A model generated the notes under the pieces. It saw only the letters and a list, made by a program, of their open reading frames with translations, was not told the DNA's origin and did no database searches. The position numbers were made by a program, and so were the translations under genes. A DNA stretch of 64,000 bases. Source: Rapana venosa (Eukaryota > Mollusca > Gastropoda > Neogastropoda > Muricidae). Below are positions 55,822-64,000 of this stretch, piece by piece. The stretch covers positions 8,513,730-8,577,729 of the forward strand of contig CM054162.1 in NCBI GenBank assembly GCA_028751875.1, read 5' to 3'. Every line of letters starts with the position of its first letter. Position 1 is the first letter of the stretch.

Positions 55822-56840
55822 CCCTTTTTTTCATTGTGCATTAAACCCCTCTTTTGATATTTAATGCAGGGTCTTTCAATGGTGCAACTTTGCTCACAAC
55901 AATCTTAATTGATGGATGTTTTGTGGCAAAGTTCTTGATGCTTTTTGTGAACTCATTGCTAGCATCTGCTGCCTCTGTCTTCTTCATTGACTCAGCAGTG
56001 AACCACCACAGAGAACTACCACAGCCTTCAATGGCCTATCAGCAGTGGAAAGTGTTGGGTTTTTTTTAAAACAGGACCAATATTTTCTATTTTGAAGGTG
56101 TGATGAGATCTAGCATCGAAACCATAGGATCGGCCCAATCTTAATTCATAAAGCTTGTTCATGACAGAATCAGGCAGAAATAGCTACATCAGGTAGATCT
56201 CCATGGCTTTGGAGTCTAGATCTACATTCTGTTCTGGGGTTGGCTTTTGTTTGAGGTCATGTGTGTTTTTCATGTCATTGATCTTACCTTGTTCTATTTT
56301 CTTCTTTTTTGTTTCTTTTATCGTATTAGGCCTAATATCCAAGTTTTGTTTTTATCTTAGCACACCAGCATTTGCTGAAACAGGCAGAGAACTTGTGGCC
56401 TGACTTGCTGTTGTGGACTTTGTCACTTCAGCAAATGTGCATTTTGAAATAAAAGTAGTGTATGTCTGTGTCTCAACATTTTTCAGAGAAACAGACTTAG
56501 ATCTATTTTTCAGATTAACAATCATCTGACTCTGGTCATGCACAGTGTTCTCCAGCTTCAAAATGGGCTCACAAAGTTCAGCAAGGATGTTTTTAAGATC
56601 AGTAACAACACTTACTGACTCGGAAGAGGATGGAGATGTAGCAGGGCCAGTGGCTTGTGCACCAGTAGTGTTGACGTCATGGCGCTGTCTTGCTGGATGG
56701 TCCATCCCAGAGATAGTGTTGGTGAATCCTCCAAATTGCATTTTGATTTTTTCTTGATGAAAGTTTCTTTTAGTGGCGTACTTGAAAAGCCACTCCCTGT
56801 GCTCTTTGATTGTGTTGACCTAGTCATTTTTCCTGAGGTC
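55822..56840 (-). pseudogene. LINE ORF1-like protein: coiled coil plus SGNH-esterase-like end
   Basis: Minus strand. MTRSTQSKSTGSG (from 56,827) starts a basic, Ser/Thr-rich N-terminus. After a frame change comes a segment with heptad-like LKNILAELCEPILKLENTV and MIVNLKNRSKSV (about 56,600-56,500), a plausible coiled coil. A K/E-rich stretch follows (IKETKKKKIEQGKIND, about 56,320) and then RSYGFDARSHHTFKIENIGP. The last part reads AVVVLCGG (about 56,015), EFTKSIKNFATKHP and IKIVVSKVAPLKDPALN before the gap. V-V-L-C-G followed by I-V-V-S-x-x-x-P-x-K-D-x-x-x-N resembles the SGNH-esterase domain found in ORF1 of some CR1/L2/Jockey-like LINEs. Frames change three times. A host gene is not excluded. 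Confidence 0.55.
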
Positions 56841-56849
56841 TTGCAAATA

Positions 56850-57695
56850 ATTTAGCAGGCCTTATGTTAAGCTGCTAGCTGTTTCTGCCATCTTGTTTCC
56901 TCTACCAAACGGTAAGATAACAGAGATTACACAGATCTAAACCGCACCTGAAGACTTATTCAAAGTCAGCAGCAGGCAGGACATCAGACAAACTGATGAA
57001 CACTGCAAAGACTGCACTACTGCAAGTCCAAGTGGCTGACTCCTTTCAAAAAGAGGTAATTAACAATACCACCAAGACAATAAACTCAGTATCACTCTTG
57101 AAGTGACCACTGCAAGGAACAAACAGCAGCTGTCAACTCCACCTGCTGAGAGATACCACAAAGGAAACAGCCAATTACATTGATGTACACTACAAAAACT
57201 CAGCATTGTCTGAGGACAATTATTATTAAAACACATCCCCTAGAGACTGCACTGCTGCAACTGGCCTTACTACAGTGAACTCACTGGACCAGAACTGACA
57301 ACAAAACCCTTCACTTTACAAAACCGTTACTGTCATCCCACAACCCATCACGTGACCCGGATCTAGCTCAACCCAAGGTCAAACAATAAAAATCACAATC
57401 AGGCTGACTATGCACAAAAACAAATGCACACCTAAAACTTGATGACAAACACCCCCAAAATATAACACCCCCCCTCCCCCAATAATAAATCTAACAATAC
57501 ATCTACTGGCTAGCAACCTTTGCCTGATGAACTTAAACTGACTCATCACAGGAAGCAAGTTTAATTTTATTCAAAACATACTAGGGGCATCATAATCATG
57601 GTGACACCTCCCTCCCTGTGAAACAGAATAACATTCCCAAAGGTCACCATCATTCCACCACATGCCCCCTCTCCCACCCCATCCTTTTATCTCTG
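56850..57695. other. Non-coding, possible LINE 5' UTR; nothing recognised
   Basis: Good-quality sequence without long ORFs or repeats I recognise. Its position upstream of the ORF1-like protein makes a 5' UTR possible. Confidence 0.5.
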
Positions 57696-57875
57696 CTGAA
57701 AGAGTTTTATATTAGATGCTGCTCTTGCTGATGTTGCCAGGTATTCTCACAGTGTATTCTCTGGTTGAAATGTTTCGATTGTGATCTGTCCTTCTCTGAA
57801 ACCTGCCTGTTCTTCTTTGATGATCTCTTTAGCTTGAGGCTCAGTCTATTCACAAGATTTTAAAATGATTTACAA
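57695..57875 (-). pseudogene. LINE-B RT fingers fragment
   Basis: Minus strand: QAKEIIKEEQAGF in one frame and NQRIHCENTWQHQQEQ in the next. These match the conserved fingers block (E-E-Q-A-G-F-R...Q-I-F-N...E-K) seen in LINE-B1 at about 7,655-7,750, but the sequence is distinct, so this is another subfamily. It ends where sequence quality collapses. Confidence 0.8.
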
Positions 57876-57879
57876 AATG

Positions 57880-59413
57880 GGTTTTTTGTCAACCCAGGGG
57901 AAAAACTTTGAAAACCCCCCAAAATAAATCCCCCCCAAAAAAAATCCCAAAAAAAATCCTGCAAAAACCCTGAAAACCCTATTTTTTGGGAATTTTTTTA
58001 AAAAAAACCCAAAAAAAATTAATTTTTGGTGGGGTTTTTTTGGGGGGTTTTTTTTTAAAGGTTTTTTTTTTTTTCCCCCCCTTTTTTTTCCCCTTTCTCT
58101 GAAAATTTTAAAATCCTGCCTTTTCCCCCCCCTTTTTCCCTTTTTTCTCCCCCCCCCTTTTCCCGCCTCCCCAAAAAAAAATCCTTTCCCCCCCCAAAAA
58201 TTTCCCCTTTTTTTTTAAAAAACCATTTTCTAAAAACCCTTTACTTGAACTTTTAATTAACATAAAAAAAAATTTAATTTTTTAAAAAACAAAAAAAAAA
58301 ACAAATTGAATTTTCACCCCCCTTTCTTTTTTCCCCCTTTTTTCCCCCTTTTTTTTAAAACCCCCCCCTTATTTTAATTTTCTTTTTTTTCCCTTTTTCC
58401 TTTTTTTCCCCCTTTTTAAATTTTTTGGTTTTTTAAAGGGTTTTCCCTTTTTTTTTTTTTTTCTTCCTTTTTTTTTTTTTCCAAGAAAAATAAAATTAAA
58501 ATTTTTGGGGGGGGAAAAAATTTTAAAGATTGTGCTTTTTTTTAAAAAATTTTTTCCTTTTTTAAAAAAAAATTAAAAACAAAAAAAAAATTTTTTTAAA
58601 CCCAAAACCCCCCCCAAACCCCTTAAAAACCCCAAAAAATTTATTTTTTTTTTAAAATTTTTCCCCCCAAAAAAAAAAAAAAAAAAAAAAAAATTTTTCC
58701 CCTTTTTTGGTTGGGGGGTTTTTTTTTTTCAAAAAAAGGGAGGGTTTAAAAAAAAATTTTTTTTCCCCTTTAAAAAAAAACAAATCCCAAAAAAACCCAA
58801 AAAAAATTTTTTTTTTTTTTTTTTCCCCCCCCCCCTTTTTTTTTTCCCCCTTTTTTTTTTTAAAAAAACAAAAATTTTTTTTGTTTTTTGTTGAATTTTT
58901 ATTTTTTTTAAATGAAGGTGGTTAAAAAAACCCCCCTTTCCCAAAATTTTTTAAATATATAAAAAACCCCCCCAACCCCCCCCCCTTTTTTTTTTTTTTT
59001 TTCCCCCCCCCCCCCCTTTTTTTCCCTTTTTTTATATAAAATTAATTGGGTTTTTTTTTTTTTTTTTTTTTTTGGTTGGTTTTTAAAAAAAATAAAAAAT
59101 TTTTAACCTTTTAATTATTTTTTTTTAAAACTTATAAAAAAAAACCCCCTTTTTTTAAAAAAAAAAAAACAAAATAAAAACCCAATTTTTATGTTTTTGG
59201 GCTGTTTTTAATTTTTATTTTTTAAAATTTTTTTTTACCCCTCCCCCCCAAAAAAGGTTTTGTTGTTTTGGGGGTTTTAAAAAATTTAAAATTTGTTCTT
59301 TTGGGTGGGGAAAATTTAACAAAATTTTGTTTGAAATTTCTTTTATTTTTTACCCCCCCCCTTTTTTTTTTTTGTTGGGGGGGGTTTTTGGTCTGTTTTT
59401 TTTTAATTTTTTT

Positions 59414-59448
<35 letters not shown>

Positions 59449-61000
59449 CCCCTTTTCTTTAAGGGGGGGGGGTTTTGGGGGTTTTTTAAAGGGGGCCCCT
59501 TTTAAAAGGGATTTTTTTTTTTAAAAAATAAAACCCCCCAAAAAAAAAGCTTATTTTAAAAATTTTTTTTAAATTTTTTTTTTTAAAAAAAACTTTAAAA
59601 TGGGGAAATTTTTCCCCCAAAATTTAAATTTTTTATAACAATACAAAAAAAAAGAAAAAAAAAAAAAAAAAAAGGAAATAAAAATTTTTTAAAAATTTCC
59701 GGGGGAAAACCAATCTGTCTTTCCAAAAAAATAAAAACTAATAAAAAAAAAAGAATTTTGGCCAAACAAAATTTTCAATTACATAACCCTAAAATTTGCT
59801 TCAAAAAATTTACTCCAATCAAATTTCTAAACCATTGTTTTAAATAACATTTTAAAATTTTTCCCTAAATTCCCAAAATTTGTAAAAAAAATTTTCCTTT
59901 TAAAACCCAATTAAAAAATTTTTTTTTTTTTAAAAATGCCGGTTTAGCCCCCCCTTTTAAAAAAATTTTTTAAAAAATTTTCTTTCCCCCAAAAAAAGGG
60001 TGATTTAAAATACTTTTTAAATCCACCACAATTTGGGTGTAAAAATTAAATTCTTTTTAAACCCCTCTAACAAGTTTCTTATTTGAAAATGCCCCCCTTT
60101 TTTTGGAAAATTCCAAACTTGATATATTTTTTACTTTGGTTTTTTTCGCCCAAAAATTTGTCCCCAAGCCCCCGTTATTTTTTTTCTTCCACCTGCCCCC
60201 TTTTCTTTTTTTTCCCCCCCCCCTCTTTTTTTTGATTTTTTTTAGGGGTTTCCCAGGGTCCATGTTTTTTTTTTTCCCCTACCCCCCTCCCCCTTTTTCC
60301 CCTTTCTTTCTTCCCCCTCTTCTCTTCTCTCTATTTCCTAGTTTGTTGTACTGTTGTTTGTGGTTTCTTTCGTCCTATGTCGTTATGGATTTTTTCCCTT
60401 CTCTTCTTTTCCTTTTTTTCATTTTATTTTCTCCTAAAAACCCCCTATCTTTCCCCCCTTTTTTTGATTAAATAAATTTATTTTCTTTTCCTTTATTTTC
60501 CCTTTTTTTTTTTCCCTTTTAAAAATTATTCCAAAAAACCCAAAATAAAATCCCCAAAATTTAAGTCCCCAAAAACCTTTTTTTTTTCCCCAAAATTTTC
60601 CTTTTTTTTTTCAAAAATCCCTAAAAACAAAAAGGGCAATCCCACAAAAGGCTTAGGTGGTTTTAAACCCTATTACTAATTATACCAGGTTTAAAAAAAT
60701 TCGAAAATAAAAACCCCCCCAAAAAAGGAACCCAATAAGGTCCTATTTCAACACTTTAAAAAATTTTTGGGGGAAAAAAGGGGGAATTTCAAAAAAACCC
60801 AAAGAATTTAATCTTATGTCCCAACAAAAGCTTTTTGAAATTTAAAATTCAAGGAATTTTTAAATAAAAATATTTTTTGGGGAGTTTTATATAACCCCAA
60901 CAAAAAAAAATCTGGACCAATTTTAAAATTATAAACCCTAAAAAAAAAAATAAAATTAAACAAAAAAACCAGGCCCAAAAAAAAAACCCCCCTCCACAAA
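57880..61000. other. Homopolymer-dominated, low-information sequence
   Basis: Nearly every run is T, C, A or G of 3-20 bases, with no short-period repeat and no coding content. The change from normal sequence is abrupt at about 57,880. It is most likely a low-quality read end that was never polished. A short stretch near 60,320-60,420 has normal texture. No feature is called. Confidence 0.8.
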
Positions 61001-62990
61001 AATTCCAAAAAACCCCCCCAACAATTGGGAAAACATTACCCCATTATCACCATCATACCCTTTCAGTTTCAAAAAACCGAAAAAAACCCCCAAACCGGCC
61101 CAAAAAAAAAAAATTCCCTAAAAATTAAAATTTTTCTTTAAATTTTAAAAAACCCCCTTTCTTTAAAAAAAACCCAAAAAACGACCCAAACTTAGCCAAA
61201 AATTTTGGATAAAAATTTTCTTAAACAAACACCCCAAAAAACATTAAATAAATACCCCCAAAACCCCACGGGCTCCTAAGGAACTAAAGAAGCATGCAAA
61301 AGGCCCTTTTAAAAAAATAAATTTAGAATCAAAAAATTAAAACCCCAAAACCACAAAAAGGGGGAAAAAAAAAAAAATTTCCAAGATTTATATCTACCAA
61401 ACAAAACTCAAAGACTTTTGCGACCTAAATCTAAAACAACAAACAGGGTCTTCCAAAAAAAATTAATCAAAAAATTACTGCGAAACAACTTTAAAAATCA
61501 TTTCATTAATCTCACTAAAAAATTATAAAAAAAGATAAATCAAAGTCCAATAAATCAATGAACTAAACATACTTGAAAAAAAGCACCCTTAAAAAATTAC
61601 AATCCTTTATGTCTGTTTTTGAGGGCTTGGTTACTAAATACCCAAACAATCAAAAACGCGTGGCTTGATGGGAAAAGAAAGCAATATTTAACAACACTCC
61701 CTTATCCAGACACCAAAAATAAATTTAACCTTTGTCTTGAAAAAAACCATTTCCCAATGCCTTCAAAACAGCTAAAAAATCCCCACACAAATCGGGGAAC
61801 TTCAGACCCCTAAAATATAACCAATTTCTCATATTACCTTTTAAACCCTGGGAAAAAATATAAACAAACACATAGTCCTCATTTAGCTACCAACTTAATT
61901 CACCCCCAAAAGTCTGATTTTAACAAAATCACTCATTCATCGAATGATTAGCCTGAACAAGGGAAAACAAACATTTAATGACAAAAAATTTGTGGGGTAC
62001 TATTTGTAGATCTAAAAAACTTTTTACACAATTGACAAAAATTCTCATAAAAAACTAAAACCCGTACCAATTCCTACAAATCCTTAAAAAATACTTGCTT
62101 TTCCTATCTAAAAACACAACAGTGGTCTCAAAAGGGACAACTACAACCACTACAACCCCAATTAAGATACCACAAAAATCCAACTAGGCCTATTTTCCTC
62201 TCACTATACAAAAACCTCTCCACATCAAATCCAAATGCACTATTTGCGATGACACAACTATTATACGACCCCAAAACCCCATCCTCGCAAAAGCATTACA
62301 AAAAAAATGTTGATCACTTTTTGAATGGACCGAACTAAAAATATTTCTATACCCCCCAAAAAACAAAAAGAAACTTATTCCCCAGACAAAAGGGCAAAAA
62401 TTAACCCACAAATTCCCCACAAAATTTAAAAGGGAATTTGAACAAACCCCCCACCACAAGGGTTTTGGGGGGCAATTTAGAAAAACTCGTTGGGGCTACC
62501 AAAAACTCAACTATCAAAACATGCCAAAAATACCAATTTCTAAAATCAAGCACTTTTTTGCCTTTCATTTAAGGGAAATATTCTTTCCAATCGTATTTAA
62601 ATCCTCAATAACTATGCTTCTACCCGGGGATTCTGCTAGTGCAAACAAAATAAAACTTCTAATTGTCAAAGTGCTCCAAACTGGTCCTTTTAAAAAAGAC
62701 AACTTATTAGAAGCTGACAACCAATTAATATTTTCCCCCCACACCAAGCAAAATTTTTAAAAAAGGGGGCAATGTTCAAGTCTGACAGAAAAAGTTTCCA
62801 TCAACTTAAAAGACAAATTCCCCCAACCAACCAGAAAAACTATAAGCCCTTTTCCCTTTCCCAAAATGACTTTTTCAAATCTAGTCTACTTTTCTCAGGG
62901 CCCCATGCTGTGAAACTCCCTTTCCAATTTAGTTAAAAAAAAATCAATCAAAACACTAAAAACCACTTATCAACCACTTTAACCAAAATA
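61000..62990 (+). pseudogene. Jockey/CR1-like LINE ORF2, badly decayed
   Basis: Shifting plus frames give NAWLDGKRKQYLTTLPYPDT (61,651-61,710) and QLKNPHTNRGTSD, then a decayed palm motif A (FVDLKNFLH, about 62,003-62,030) and a DDTTIIRP block (62,240-62,270) in place of FADDT. These are followed by ILAKALQKK, INPQIP, SKIKHFFAFHLREI (62,539-62,580), LTEKVSI and a CR1/Jockey-type C-terminus (NSL-x-N-LVKK, about 62,915). Motif order fits an RT of this group. A-rich base composition and indels make finer classification unsafe. Confidence 0.65.
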
Positions 62991-63335
62991 ACAAACCACA
63001 GTCCATCCTTAAAACAAAAATTTCTATCCTCCCCTTACCCCCCCACCCCCCCCTTTTCCCTTCCCCCAAGAGGCTGTTTTTCCTCCCCCCCCCCTCCTCT
63101 TTTTCCCCCCCCCCCCCCCCCCTCTTCCCCCCCCTCTCCCCCCCCAAACCCTTTTTTAAAAAGTTTGGGGAAAAAAAAAAGATTTTAAAATTTTTTTTAA
63201 TCACTATTATTTTGTATTCCAACTAACTTTTTCTCTTTTTTTACTGTATTTTTAGAATTTTCTTTGGGGGGTTTTTTTTTCCTTTTTTCTTTAAAAAAAT
63301 TTTTTTCCCTTTGCTTCTTCTGCTTGAAATATGAG
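62990..63335. repeat. C-rich and T-rich low complexity
   Basis: C and CCCT runs at 63,030-63,145, then T-rich DNA. No gene. Confidence 0.75.
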
Positions 63336-63637
63336 TATGAGTGCTTTTTAAAATGTGACCCCACGGGCGGGGATGGAGTAAAAAACACATAATACTTATT
63401 CATTATCCGGGAAAAAAAGAATTGTTTCTTTTACTTACAATGTGTAGATGTTCTTTTATGACATTGGCTTTTTCCCCTCTTATTATGTGGTGTAGGTATT
63501 GCACCTTTTTTATTATCATGACATTAAATTGCGTGAGTAATAGTTAAAAATGTTGTTTTAACGGTGCTATGTGAGATTACTATTTAGTATTATCCCTGAA
63601 ACAACCCCACCCCCCCCCCCCCACCCCCACCCCCACA

Positions 63638-63670
<33 letters not shown>

Positions 63671-63820
63671 ACAACACACACAAAACACACAACCACAAAC
63701 CCCACACACACCACCCCCTCCCCCCCCTAAAATACTCACTTCCCAAATATTCTCTCCCTCACTGACTGTATAGGTTTAGATTCTTCTTGTTTGTTCTTGT
63801 TTTTATTGTGTGGATGTAGG
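63335..63820 (+). repeat. Rep-1 long form (inverted copy of 26,555-26,150)
   Basis: GACCCCACGGGCGGGGATGG, AACACATAATACTTATTC, ACAATGTGTAGATGTTC and TTATTATGTGGTGTAGGTAT, then a C/CA tract (63,609-63,690) and CTGACTGTATAGGTTTAGAT. It is the reverse complement of 26,555-26,150, ending at the same LINE junction. Confidence 0.85.
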
Positions 63821-63824
63821 GGCA

Positions 63825-64000
63825 AGCGTGCAGTCCTTCTGAACAATCAGGTCGGAGACTACTTCAAAACCACAGTTGGGGCCGACAAGGATGCCTGTTA
63901 TCTCCGTCCTGTTCAACTGTTCTTGGAAAACATCATGAGAGAGACCCTCCATGACTCCCACCCTACCATCCCTTTGGGCGGCAGACCCCCTCACAACTTA
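63825..64000 (+). mobile_element. LINE-B1 RT fragment running off the window
   Basis: Starts at the same truncation point as the 25,140-26,145 copy (GCAGTCCTTCTGAACAATCA) and covers the VGVRQGC block with one base missing, LENIMRETLHDS and the start of the PLGGRP region. It continues beyond 64,000. Confidence 0.9.

Noticed and set aside
57880..61000. Proline/phenylalanine/lysine-rich ORFs (for example 58,707-58,944 and 60,103-60,471)
   Set aside because: They come from homopolymer sequence that is probably base-calling noise.
1..64000. A novel gene system such as a defence island, biosynthetic cluster or toxin locus
   Set aside because: All protein-like segments I could read are LINE ORF1/ORF2 pieces, apart from one unassigned frame in Rep-2. 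No set of adjacent non-transposon genes exists here.

Overview
The window looks like metazoan nuclear DNA that is almost wholly repetitive, and I found no host gene. The evidence is APE-type non-LTR retrotransposons (LINEs), tRNA-headed SINE-like repeats, long GT/CA, GA/TC and TCTG microsatellites, several minisatellites and AT-rich tracts. No long bacterial-style ORFs, operons or rRNA are visible. The mix of CR1-like LINEs with ATT tails, RTE-like LINEs with GAT tails, Jockey-like RNase H LINEs and tRNA-derived SINEs suggests a lophotrochozoan, probably a gastropod mollusc; that is an inference, not a demonstrated identity. Two runs of exactly 500 N (26,556-27,055 and 55,322-55,821) mark scaffold joins, so the window holds three contigs: A (1-26,555), B (27,056-55,321) and C (55,822-64,000). 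Base quality is uneven. Long stretches carry homopolymer and frameshift noise typical of poorly polished long reads, worst at 57,880-61,000.

Layout. 1-3,545: three pieces of one CR1-like LINE family (LINE-A), two forward and one reverse. 3,540-5,690: ATT/AAT tracts, pyrimidine microsatellite, a TCTG-containing satellite, AT-rich DNA and a roughly 33-bp minisatellite. 5,690-8,235: an RTE-like LINE (LINE-B1) with an internal deletion through the reverse transcriptase active site. 8,225-17,075: a mosaic of minisatellites, SINEs, LINE fragments and dispersed repeats that recurs in reverse complement at 42,445-27,056. 17,075-26,555: LINE-B4, a small RT fragment, low-complexity DNA, Rep-1 repeats and a second LINE-B1. 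42,445-49,840: G-rich and T-rich DNA, the TCTG satellite again, and LINE-B2. 49,740-52,553: a direct copy of 33,390-36,170. 52,560-54,720: LINE-B1. 55,822-56,840: a LINE ORF1 (reverse). 57,880-61,000: unreadable homopolymer-like sequence. 61,000-62,990: a decayed LINE RT. 63,335-64,000: an inverted copy of 26,555-25,970.

The main result is structural. The two arms of the large inverted duplication differ by clean transposon insertions. The right arm has a 4.8-kb LINE-containing insertion flanked by a perfect 12-bp target-site duplication; the left arm has the empty site. The left arm in turn has a LINE-A tail, with its own 8-bp duplication, that is absent from the right arm. The arms are therefore two evolved copies, most simply two haplotypes or an older duplication placed head to head at a scaffold gap, and not a fold-back read. 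A separate 2.4-kb block (33,752-36,170) recurs at a constant offset of 16,383 bp with no difference seen at the points checked, including several microsatellites, which looks like assembly duplication or a very recent event. I see no novel defence, metabolic or regulatory system. The value of the window is as a record of LINE/SINE activity and as a warning about assembly structure.
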